DNA of 64,000 nt from the NCBI GenBank assembly GCA_964020085.1, contig OZ026600.1, positions 27,134,283 through 27,198,282 on the forward strand, read 5' to 3'. A model generated the notes under the pieces. The model was not told the DNA's origin. It ran no database searches and was given only the letters and a program-made list of their open reading frames with translations. Numbering within the stretch: position 1 is the stretch's first letter; each line of letters opens with the position of its first letter. The position numbers were made by a program, and so were the translations under genes. The DNA is from Micromussa lordhowensis (Eukaryota > Cnidaria > Anthozoa > Scleractinia > Lobophylliidae). Positions 1 through 10,000 of this stretch are shown here, piece after piece.

Positions 1-3000
1 CACTGCCATGAATTTCTACAATGCAGAGGAAAAAGAACAAAAAGCAAAGCTTCAGAAAAGTTCATGATGTTTTGCTTTATCAGCTGGCTAATTAGAGTGT
101 ACATGAAAATATGTAAAACATGAGTAACGGTGAATTGTTGGGGCAACCCTGGGACGGATACAGGATTTTAGTGAAGGGGTTTCGAGATACGGACCGTAGA
201 AGGCGGAGGATGATGTAACTCCTCGTCGTTTTGCGCTACGAGAGAAACCTTGGTAGCTGTTGGCCAGTGGGATTTGTGATCCCTTACCGATAGGTAAAAG
301 GGACAATTTTTTTATTACGTTTTAATAATGACAGACAGGATTTTTGATGCACGCGATAAGAACAAACTGAGGGGTGGATTGGGTGGCTTTTGGAGAAGCA
401 AAACATAAAAAAAAAACTGAAAAAGGCGAATATTATGACAGAAAAAGGGCAAACTCTCTGGACAGGTACCTCATTGTAATTTTCCACTTTCTGGCATTGC
501 CAGTATTTCTAGTGGAACGGTTTTCAATTAGGTTCCAATTATCAAATTGCTACATTTTGTGAACATGCCCCATTGATTCTGCAAATGGTACCAGCCACCG
601 CCGAACCCCCCCCCCCAAAAAAAAAAACCCCTGAATCTGCCCCTGAAACGTTATCGTTGCATAGATAGAAGATGTCATGTAACTTCTAACAGGCCATTTT
701 CGATATATAAAATTTTAATTTGATTGCGAGGCTTGGGGGAATAAAGCAAAAGAAATAAATATAAGCGTTCTCTGGTAAAAAGTTTTCAAAAGACTGTGAG
801 CTTTCGACAGACTGAACTGCTGTCTTCAACGGATAAAAAACGTGTGAAGAATAAAGCGAAAGAAATTTAAATATAATGGAAAATTCGCATAAATTAAAAG
901 ATAAAAGCATGTGCTAGAAAGAATGTTGAAAAATGCTAAGAAAATTAGAGTTCTTTAAGAGAATGTGATATTGTCAAAAAAAAACAAAAGAAATCAAATC
1001 GAGGTAGATGGATGAACAATTAATTAATTTTGTTTTATTCCCCAAGCCTCGAAGCCATGTGAGAATTTTAACATATCCAAACACTGTAGGCCTACAAAAA
1101 ACTTTTCCAAAGGATATATAGCCACCAAAATGATATCATTCTCTTAAGAGGAAAGTAATAGAAAACCCTAACCCGTACCTTTTCAGCATCATAGAGCATT
1201 ACCAGCGCCGAGTAGACAGGCCAGTTGGGCGAACGAACAAACTCTGTCTTATTTATTGCATCTGTGCTGAACTGAATAAATCCCCATCTACAGGTACAAA
1301 CATTAACAAAAAAATGGACTAAAAAAACTGCTTTAAAAGTAGTGGTATTCTTTGCCACTGAAATGACTAGGAAAAGTGATGAGTAAAGTGGGACTGGTGA
1401 GAGAGATGAAAATTCGTTCTACACCTCTTTCCAACCAGGAATCACAAACTGCAGCTGGTGAATTATTGGGACAGCCAGAAAAAAGCTGTAGGGGAGGAGG
1501 GAACCTTATGAACGGAAATCCTACCCAGGCCTGGCTTAGCGGCAACATTCCTAGTCATTACAAGCTATAGAAACTGAATAGGCTATTTCCGAATTACCTT
1601 TAGCCTCTTTCTCAAAGTGAGTCTTGGTGCTCATCCTTTCATATGAAAATGAGATTTCATTCACATGCAAATTAAACTCATTTTCATATGAATGGTTGTA
1701 CACCAGGCCTCGCTTTGAAAGAGAGGCTTTAGGTAACTCGGAAATGGTCTATTGAAGTGTCGGCCTGGCTCATTTCTGTTTTGTAAACGGTCGATGCCAT
1801 AATTCACAATTAAGCCTTTCAGAATAGACGATGCCATATCTGCTTTAGTTTCGACCTGGACAAGGTAGACTGTAGCCTGCGAAAACAGCCGTCCTTCTTC
1901 GCTCCCAGCCCGAGTGGCGTTTTGCGAAACGCCACTCGGGCCGGGAGTGAAGAAGGACGGCTGTTTTCGCAGGCTAGGTAGACTGGTTATAATTTCTTGA
2001 TGGAGTGAAACGCACTCACCAAATGCTTAATTGTTCACAGTGGTTTGCTTGTGATTAGCTTTTAATTGTTGATTGGGGCAACTCTATCATTAATATTTAA
2101 GAATGTTACGTTTTATAATTAAATTTTGCGAAGATTTAGCGGATCAACTTGGTAGTGTAGTGGTATAAGAGGTTTGTTAGGAAACAGAGGTTCCGGGTTC
2201 GACACTGGCTGGTTACTTACATATTTTCCTTTTTCTTTAATGTAGTAGAGAAAAAAGTGTCACGAAAATGGCATTGACCGTTTACAAAACGGAAAACTGC
2301 GTCGGCCTGTTAAGCCATACTAAGTCTCCAAGAGGCTTTGCCATTCTATTACATGTGCCTACACACGTACCTTTCTGGAAGGTGCATGTTTATGGCACTT
2401 TGTGAGGACCACACCCAATTGTCTTCTGGTACATTTGGAACCTGTGAGAAAAGAGCCATTCAGATACAAAATTTACTACATAACAGTACAGGAACAACAT
2501 TGCATGCATTGATGACCACACCCAATTGTCTTCAGGTACATTTGGAACCTGCGAGAAACGAGGCATTCAGATACAAAATTTATCACATAACAGTACAGGA
2601 ACAACATTGGACGCATTGATGACCACACCCAATTGTCTTCAGGTACATTTGGAACCTGTGAGTAAAGAGGCATTCAGATACAAAATTTATCACGTAATAG
2701 TAGAGGAACAATATTGCATGCATTGACGACCAACCCAATATCATTTTCTTTGGGTACCTTTGGATTATGTAAGAAAATAAGTGATCAGACATAATCAGGC
2801 ATTGTTTTTAATCCCCAGACCATCTTCCTTGAGTATCAGCTATGGGAAGTTTTACAGTATGTTATTCCTTTTCAGAGATAATGAAGAAAAGACAGATTTT
2901 ATAATATGGACAGTGTACTGTCTGTTTAAACATGTTTGTGTGTACACACATGTATCCAGTATACCAACCTTTTCATAATGCCCATGGACATTCGTAACAT

Positions 3001-5327
3001 GCCACTCAACCCTACAGAGAGAAAGAGAATATTACCTTTGCTGTAGGTTTGTATTATTATGTAATTTGTACAGGTGTCAAGTACTCGCAATCCTTCAGTT
3101 GCTCTGTTATGGTTTTTAATGCCTGTTTGGTGTTTGGCAAGTCTGTGAGAAAGCGCTCTGGGAGGGGATAACAGGAAAAGGAAGAACTCCCTCTTCACCG
3201 TACCCTCTCACTCAGAAAGCCCATTGTTTTTATCTTTAATTAGTTGTATTTCCCGCTCTCAACCTTGAGCTAAAATAAAAGGGCCATAATTTCAATATTT
3301 TGAACAGACGCACCTTGTGGATGTAAATGTATCATGTAATACATGTACATGTATATTAAGCGCTACATGAAAATGACAAGAAGACTTCCGTTTTGGAAAT
3401 TTAAAAATAACAAGGGCCAGTTATGAAAGCATGTGAAAGACTTACCTTTATGAAATTAAGGGTATACAAAAGAGGTACAAGCTCTTCTGTCAAAATGTGA
3501 TACAAAGGGGTTAAGGGTTGGAACTCAGGGTGAAGCCTCCCTGTGTAAAACTTTGTAGGTCCTCGCCACCCCCCCCCCCTCCCCCCCTCCTCCACCACAT
3601 CCCCAGGAGAAATCTTCCAGACTGATAACAAGCCCTTCTTCATATAGACACAGTGTACACGTTATATCGAGATGAACTTCTTCTTATTGGATGTACAGTG
3701 TAGAAGATTGTTATGTTGAGAGTATAATTCCCTTGGATTTGTCATCAGAATTTTACAGTAAATCATATAAACTAACCTGCTAAAGTTTATCCTCCACTGG
3801 TCTTTGTTCTTTGGTGGTGCTGAAGCTGTGGGACTGTGATCAACAAGATTGTGGAATGGAAGAGCCAGCTCTACTGTCCAGTACTTGTCTTAAACATAAA
3901 GTGTACAGAATGAAAAAAAAAAAACAGAAAACAATTAAATCAGCACAACAGCAAGAATTATACTCATGTAGGAAACAACCTTAGATAAATTACAAATAAT
4001 TTTAATTACATTACATAATGTGCAACTTACAATGTTATGAGTAGGATGAGTGTAAGATCATCAAGACTGACAGGTAGCCTGTGAGCAAGCTCTTCATGAA
4101 CTCAAGCTCTTTGAGTGTTTCGCTCCTTCATTTTTTCCTGTGAAGAGCCTGCTCGCAGTCAAACTAACAGCAGGTGCCAGAGACACTAGCATCCAATATC
4201 ATTGTCTGTTATGATACCTTCACCATCATACATGATACTCCAATGAAGAATAATTTATTTGGGGAAGGTGGGGCTTGAAAAAAGTGCTCTCCAGTCATCC
4301 GCGACAGGGAGATTTTCCTGCTGGGCAGTAACTTTTCATTTTAACTAGCTCAATAAGCAAGGGCCCAGGCAAATCGTCTTCCAACTAAAAAAAAGGACAT
4401 TAATACTTGCCGCAGGGCAAGAAAAATTTGAGAGCTCAGTGCTTGTCCACAGGCCAAGCTGGAATTCAATTTCTTTTTTCAAGCTCTGTTTCATTTGCCA
4501 TACAGGCCCCCAGTAACCACCTAGCTCGCCACAAGGTGACCCAAGCCTCAACCACACATTATTTTTCAAGATGGTCGGCCAGTAAAATGTGTCAGTAACT
4601 ATTAATAACATTTTCAATGTGATCCACCCACCACATTTAGGTTCAAACAATTTATTATAATCTACCAATTTGCGCAAAATTGATTTTTTTTTAACCAAAA
4701 TGTAGAGTGAAAAGCCTCATAATGTAGTTGCTGAATTCGTCATACACCTAGTCAATGATAAGCTTCACCCCTCATCTATCTTACTCCCTCACCCATCCTC
4801 TTTGGCACCCTTTCAATAGAAAACAACTCCAAGGGGTTTAACAGAACGTTTACTTTACTAACAGTATTCATGAATTCAAACTGAATAGTTGACTCACCTG
4901 GAATGGATGGGTTATCGATGGGTCCTGACACATAAATTGCACTCTTCAAACTTGGCATTTCCCAGCTGCTATTTGGTGTACCACCATTCAGATATGGCTG
5001 TACATGAAGAAAAGGGAAAACTTATAATAATTATGGTTCATAGAGATTTACTTAAGATTCCTTCTCAATATTGTAAATTAGAAAATAACCCAAAGCAAAT
5101 ACGCACGCTGATTGGTTTAAAACCGTGTTTCTATAACTCGATAGAAACACAGAACTAGCACGAGCTGTTGACGTAATGAGGGTGCGAACAAAGAGAATTT
5201 ACATTTTGATGATCGAAGTAAACAAGTTGTTTTTCTTTTTCTTCGTCGCGGTATTTTCAAAATAGAAAACATGTTCTCCGTGTTCCTATCGAGTTATAGA
5301 AACACTTGTGAAAGTTTGGGAGAACTC

Positions 5328-5358
<31 letters not shown>

Positions 5359-5359
5359 C

Positions 5360-5390
<31 letters not shown>

Positions 5391-8300
5391 CATTCACTCG
5401 TGTTTCTATAACTCGATAGAAACATGGCATATGTTTTCTATTTCTTAAATAAATACTGTATTTACCCAAAAACCTACGAATGGTTCCGAAAAATACCCAT
5501 GTTACGCAACATTATAACTTCATGAATATTTGATAGATTTCTATGAATGTTTGCCACAAAAATTGTATTGTAAAGATCTACATGTGCTCATTGAAGTCAA
5601 AAATTTGTGCACCTCTCCTATCTAAGATATAGTTGACCACCCTGACAATTTAATTGGCATAACGGCAAATTAAATCTAAGTTGAATGCAAAAGATTAATC
5701 AATAATACCAAGTACCATTTCTAACATCTTTTTCAAAATGCTGTGAAGAGCTAACTCACCCACCTTGTTTAGTTCAAGATCCCAGGTGGTGTTTATGGCA
5801 TTTATTTCAAATTCCTTGTACCTGAGTGAATGAGTGAATAAAATTAAAAGTCCCTAATAATCTTTTTTCACTGTTACAAAAAGAAAGAAATTCATTACTA
5901 GTAGCAAGATCAATAACTAATACAGGGTTCTCCTGAAGATTTGAAGTAGAAGGAGAAGAACTTCAAGTAGCCGGCGCAAAGTGCTTTCCTCGCTGAGCCC
6001 ACCACAATAATGTATATGTACTGAGTAGCCGTTGTGTCTAGGTCAAGTAAACGGTGATTTTCGCCGGTCGCTGGAGCTTCTGGAGAACCCTGCTAATATT
6101 TATTTTAATAATTATCGATGATTATTAAATGACTTATTAATAACTACTACTTTTCTATCTCACCAGTGAGTATCGCCATCTGGATCCATGAATACCTGCC
6201 AAGTAATTTAAAAATAACTAACAGTTAATTGGAATCCTGATTTCTAAACCCTTTATTTCTTGAACCTCCCAGTACATGCAACTCAAATCAAAAGTCATTT
6301 TTGTTGGAATCATTTCTAATCATTGCAATTTTACTCCAAATATCTCGAGCTCCAGCTACTGTGTTGTATCTCGCAACAAGTTTTGTTTCCCCTGGAGATT
6401 CTAGAAACTGGGCTTCCACTGTATATACACTGTAATCATTTCAATTTACAAATTATGTGAAGACATACACTGTAGATGATCATCGCAGAACTTTATATGT
6501 ACACAACTTAAGCAGCTGTGAAATTAAAGTTTTTGGCCCAACTAGAAATACCAAGGGAGTTAAGCGTTAGCTGCATGCCTGAGTACTTGAAATACACCCT
6601 CTTCACCATTAAATGTTAGCCTCCTACACAAACGTTCCTATGGCTCACCATGCAATCTTTGCTCCCAATGTTGGGGAGGAAAGGTTTCATGACGAGCCAT
6701 AAGAGCATCTGCATTTAAAGAGGCCGAGGCAAACCCTGAAGAATTAAAAAGCAAATCTATTGCTTCTTTCTTAATCTGCAATTCCACAATTTATCTTACC
6801 TCAAAATCATTATCTAGAAACACTGGAAATAAAAGAAATATGCAAATGTTCAGGACTTAACTATTTACAAGACTGTTAGTAACTCTTCAACTTATAGAAA
6901 GATGTAGGGGTCTAACGGTCGGTACTTAGCAGTCACTTCTTGTCAGGGTCATTGTGTCGTGTTCTGTGGTAAAACATTTGCACTGGACTAGAATCCTCAG
7001 TAGGAAAGAGATGGCGATCGATTGTACATGTATATTTTAGTACAATACCTGGGAAACCCAAGACAAACCACTAGGTATAAGGAAAGTCATGTTTTGGCAT
7101 ACCCGTATATTTGTCCCAGGCTTTTATTAACAACATATTTGTGAAGTATGCTAGGTTTGAAGCTTTTAGTGCGGTTTACGGTTTTTGTACTATATGAACT
7201 ATTGGTAACATGTAGAACGGTGTCACCATCTTCTTTCCTGTGGAGGATCTGATCCAGGGGAAGCAAAGATACTATCTCCTTGTTCCTTCACATTACAGAT
7301 GCTGGGGTCAGCTCTGGTAGCAAGAGGCTATGGTTTATATTTTAGGGAAATCAAAGCAAATACTGTAAATGACAGCTTATTAGCCCTGGGCTTACACAAC
7401 TTCGTAAGGGGTTTTGGGTGGGCTTATAAACGGAGGGACTTATAAACGAAGTGGGGAGGGGAGCGCTTTTATCCAAGGGGAGAGTGTTTACAATGTATAA
7501 GCAGAATAAAAAAAGTTTCAAAATTTGATCGAAATATGATTTTTAATCTGGTTTTTAATTATCAATCAAATTCACTTTATTTCAAACTAGAGAGAGGGGC
7601 TTTTTTTATCAGGAACAATATTTTGCTAACAGGTAGATGTGTCTATAACCAGGGGGTCTTATAAGCGCAAGGGCTTATAAGCAGCAGTCTACGGTATGTA
7701 GGGCAACATGAGAGGCAGCATTCAGGTATAGCAGAGTGACTCCACTGAGAGGTCCTGGGTTATGTCCTTCATTGTGCCTCCTACTTGCTGAATTTATCCG
7801 TGTTTGTCATTTTCCTGGTCATCATGTTCCTGGCATAAATAATAATTAATCTCTGACTGGTATTATAATTACCCACTGAGTCATGCTTTGTTTGGTTTGC
7901 CCACACATCCGTCTCCTGAAGAAAGGCTCCAACATACAAGTATTTGTCGTCCCATCGCATTTTAGCATGCGTTCTGAAGCGGGGTTTTTTCCAATCTGAT
8001 CCCTGGATATCTACACAACAAAATGTAGTTTGTGAATGGACTTAATCATAAACTGCTTGCCCGTTAAGTATGTAAAATGCATTGCGAGTGGCTAAATTAT
8101 GTTTCTCATAAACTACAGTATTTGCACTTGCTGATTTTCTTTAATTGGCAGTTGCATTCTATTCAAGTGTTGCTTCTTTTAAAGGCAGTTTGGGTATTCG
8201 GTAAAAAATATAGACAGCAAACTGCAGACTACATGTATAGACTAGCCTTTCACCCTAACAAAATAATACTCACAAAAAGCCTAATGTTCAACCTTTAAAT

Positions 8301-8878
8301 TGACTATGACCCTCGCTAAAACTAATCTAGTCTGTGGCCTATTTTATACAGAGTTGTAATATCTGAGGCGATTCCAAGACAGAACATAATGTTTCCTAAC
8401 AAGAGGAGGCTCTGAGACAGTATTTTAGAAATGCTGGTGGGGTCTAGCAAAGGCATAACCACTGGGTAATCTGAGGCAGTGCGACATCCTCTGCACTGCT
8501 CAACCAAGGCAAATACATGTACTGTATTTAAGAAATAGAAAACATGTGCCGTGTTTCTATCGAATTTTAGTATAAATCTACTAGCGTTCTAATAACGTCC
8601 TCTGATTGGTTACGCTACCCACGTTCTATTCTGTGATAGATAGTGAGTAGCATAGCAGCACGCACTAGGGGCCGTTTCTTTGTGTTTTTGAAGTGTCTTT
8701 GAAGAGGATTTAGATTAAATTTTTGAACGACTAGTAGATTTATACTAAAACAATTACTAGATTATTCGCTCTCGATTTCTATGCGTGATAGTTGACTCGG
8801 GCTGCGCCCTCGTCAACTATCACGCGATAGAAATCTTGAGCTCATAATCTAATTGTTTAATAGAAACAAGAGTGAAAG

Positions 8879-8909
<31 letters not shown>

Positions 8910-9809
8910 GAGCCGCACAGCTTTTTCGATTTCTCCCAAACTTTCACGAGTGTTTCTATAACTCGATAGGAACATGGAGAACATGTTTTCTATTTCTTTT
9001 AGAAAATACCGCGACGAAGAAAAAGAAAAACTACTTGTTTACTTCGATCATCAAAATGTAAATTATCTTTGTTCACGCCCTCATTACCTCAACAGCTCGT
9101 GCTAGTTCTGTGTTTCTATCAAGTTATAGAAACACGGTTTTGAACCAATGGTAAGGTAAAGTCTGCATACCAGCCAAGTGGCCCATCAGGCCGGAGCTTA
9201 TCCCGGTTTCCGTGGCATGAAGCGACTAGGAATATTTCTACTCCCCCCTGGATGGGATGCCAGTCCATCGCAGGGTTACCCCCTTGAACCAATCAGCGTG
9301 TGTATTTGCTTTGGGTTATTTGCTAAATATAACTATTAACTACCACAAACTTTACACCTCCCCAGTTTCTGCCTCGCGTTAGCTCCAGAGACGTAGTCAT
9401 GCTATAGTGAAGATGTTGGTTATGTGACAAATTGTTATCACTGAGCCCAGCCAGAAAACTATTGGCTGGTGAGACCATGAGGTTTTTGTTTAATTAACCT
9501 TTTTGGACATAAATTACATGTAAACAAAAACAAAGTTAGTAAACAAATATCTTCGTTATAGGGCAACCCAGTCACAACAGCAATAATATGATCACCGATA
9601 AAATCCTCTGTCCAGGAGACACGAGTCCATGCTTTGTCGTCCAGCTTTCCATCAACATCAATGGATTCTTGCTCGTCCAAATGATACACAACATAACTCC
9701 GCGGAAAAGGAAGAACGCATTCTGCTGAGTCACAGCTAGCGCGCTGGGAAAACACTACGAGAACCCAGGTTGAAAGTAAAGGCAACCAATAGGGGAACTG
9801 TTCCATCAT
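1..9809 (-). CDS. Secreted CBM9-like carbohydrate-binding protein (3' end beyond window)
   Basis: Likely secreted protein with a family-9-like carbohydrate-binding (CBM9-like) fold. Exons in coding order: 9809-9596, 8010-7873, 6822-6800, 6195-6164, 5821-5764, 4997-4898, 3888-3777, 3011-2969, 2441-2371, 1287-1179, and probably 15-1 (partial). The first ten total 900 nt with every phase joining, giving 300 codons. The N-terminus has a hydrophobic signal peptide (WLPLLSTWVLVVF). Family motifs appear in order: IDVDGKLDDKAW, KMRWDDKYLYVGAFL, LDNDFEVFMDPDGDTHW, FEINAINTTWDLEL, WRINFSRVEWHV, PEDNWVWSSQ, INMHLPERWGFIQFS. These resemble bacterial and invertebrate proteins annotated carbohydrate-binding family 9-like; ligand unknown. 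I chose the Met at 9807-9809 (a second Met follows); the frame is open to 9998 but the extra N-terminus is polybasic and would bury the signal peptide. Two exons are tiny (23 and 32 nt). Exon 9 sits at the edge of a 107-bp tandem array. Introns are full of MITEs. The last exon start (after a strong pyrimidine tract at about 16-50) is the least certain part. Confidence 0.9.
1577..1753. repeat. Palindromic MITE-like element (177 bp)
   Basis: Imperfect inverted repeat: the left side reads ATTTCCGAATTACCTTTAGCC and the right side is its approximate reverse complement (GGCTTTAGGTAACTCGGAAAT), with a second inner inverted pair around CATATGAAAATGAG. Lies in the intron after exon 10 or before exon 9 side of the CBM9-like gene. 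No clear target duplication seen. Confidence 0.6.
1864..1985. mobile_element. 104-bp hairpin MITE with 9-bp target duplication
   Basis: A nearly perfect palindrome at 1873-1976, beginning TAGCCTGCGAAAACAGCC and ending with its reverse complement, with arms of about 50 bp meeting at a TTTGCGAAA apex. It is flanked by an exact 9-bp direct repeat GGTAGACTG at 1864-1872 and 1977-1985. A 9-bp duplication is typical of Mutator-like (MULE) transposition; the superfamily is an inference because the element is non-autonomous. Confidence 0.8.
2140..2226 (+). repeat. tRNA-like sequence (SINE head or pseudo-tRNA)
   Basis: Contains an A-box-like TGGTAGTGTAGTGG and a B-box-like GGTTCGACAC about 36 bp apart, as in a Pol III promoter. 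The acceptor arms do not pair convincingly, so I do not call it a functional tRNA; it is probably the head of a tRNA-derived SINE. Confidence 0.35.
2371..2775 (-). repeat. 107-bp tandem array duplicating a 3' splice site and part of an exon
   Basis: Units align at 2408, 2515, 2622 and (diverged) about 2729: an exact 107-bp period. On the minus strand each of the three good units carries an intact intron end (CACAG, CGCAG or CACAG) followed by the first 36 or so nt of CBM9-like exon 9, coding VPNVPEDNWVW. Only the lowest-coordinate unit is followed by the rest of the exon and its splice donor (GTACGT, 2370 downward). The fourth unit has lost the acceptor. The copies are upstream decoy acceptors in transcript order. 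Confidence 0.85.
5085..5456. repeat. Palindromic repeat, family A, reference copy
   Basis: Begins with a unit ending GATTGGTTTAAAACCG and TTTCTATAACTCGATAG, then a hairpin at about 5262-5455 whose arms carry AGAAAACATGTTCTCC and CTATCGAGTTATAGAAACAC and meet at CTCGCCTGCGGCTCG. Other copies or parts occur at 8525-9330 (opposite orientation for part), 26545-27160 and 63310-63640. Located in the intron between exons 5 and 6 of the CBM9-like gene. Confidence 0.7.
5917..6098. mobile_element. 170-bp MITE with CAG...CTG ends and 6-bp target duplication
   Basis: Ends read CAGGGTTCTCC (5923) and GGAGAACCCTG (to 6092), perfect inverted repeats. Flanked by the direct repeat CTAATA at 5917-5922 and 6093-6098. 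Internal sequence (GATTTGAAGTAG, GCCGG) resembles the element at 18449-18629, so they are one family. Confidence 0.75.
7361..7696. mobile_element. About 336-bp MITE with TA-type ends
   Basis: Ends TACTGTAAATGACAGCTTAT and ATAAGCAGCAGTCTACGGTA are approximate inverted repeats; internal segments such as GGGCTTATAAAC and CTTATAAGCGCAAGGGC continue the inverted relationship. TA on both sides would fit a Tc1/mariner-type target. Lies in the intron between exons 2 and 3 of the CBM9-like gene. Confidence 0.55.
8525..9330. repeat. Composite palindromic repeat, family A interrupted by a second palindrome
   Basis: Left and right parts match the family A copy at 5085-5456 (right part inverted, including CCGCGACGAAGAAAAAG). 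The family A sequence CTATCGAATT...ATAGAAACA is split by a second element (about 8566-8862) whose apex reads GACTCGGGCTGCGCCCTCGTC between arms matching TGATAGTTGAC. The same second element recurs at 26545-26900 and 63450-63630. A SINE fragment is further inserted at 9150-9283. Confidence 0.65.
9140..9293 (-). mobile_element. 5'-truncated SINE-A copy with 10-bp target duplication
   Basis: 9150-9283 is the reverse complement of the 3' half of the tRNA-derived SINE seen at 45501-45784 (GGCCGGAGCTTATCCCGGTTTC, GAAGCGACTAGGA, CAGTCCATCGCAGGGTTA on the plus strand). Exact flanking direct repeats TTGAACCAAT lie at 9140-9149 and 9284-9293. The duplication splits a family A repeat, so the SINE is the younger insertion. 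Confidence 0.85.
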
Positions 9810-10000
9810 TCTATTCTCTGTACATCTTCTGATGATGAGGAGACCTTCCGGAAATATCGACGTAAAATTTGCTGATTGACCTACTTCTTGAGCCCACAAT
9901 ATTTGGTCAGTGGAAGTAGTCTTAGTTACCAGTGCCCTACTCACTTTTTTTGGTCGCCTTGATCTTTTCTTTCTTTTCCTTTCTCTTTTTTTCAGCAAAA
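9810..10000. promoter_or_regulatory. Probable shared (bidirectional) promoter region
   Basis: Only 191 bp separate the chosen start codons of the CBM9-like gene (minus) and CCDC167 (plus). The two genes diverge, so their promoters must share or overlap this stretch or lie in the other gene's first exon. There is a pyrimidine-rich run (9963-9995) just before the CCDC167 ATG. No TATA box is evident. An unseen 5' non-coding exon for either gene would move the promoter. Confidence 0.45.

Noticed and set aside
2526..2792. Separate small genes in the 107-bp array
   Set aside because: The frames are repeated copies of an exon start running into intron sequence; they lack their own donor and stop soon.
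9810..9998. N-terminal extension MLKKRERKRKK of the CBM9-like frame
   Set aside because: It is polybasic, overlaps the short divergent promoter and would put the signal peptide 70 residues inside the protein.
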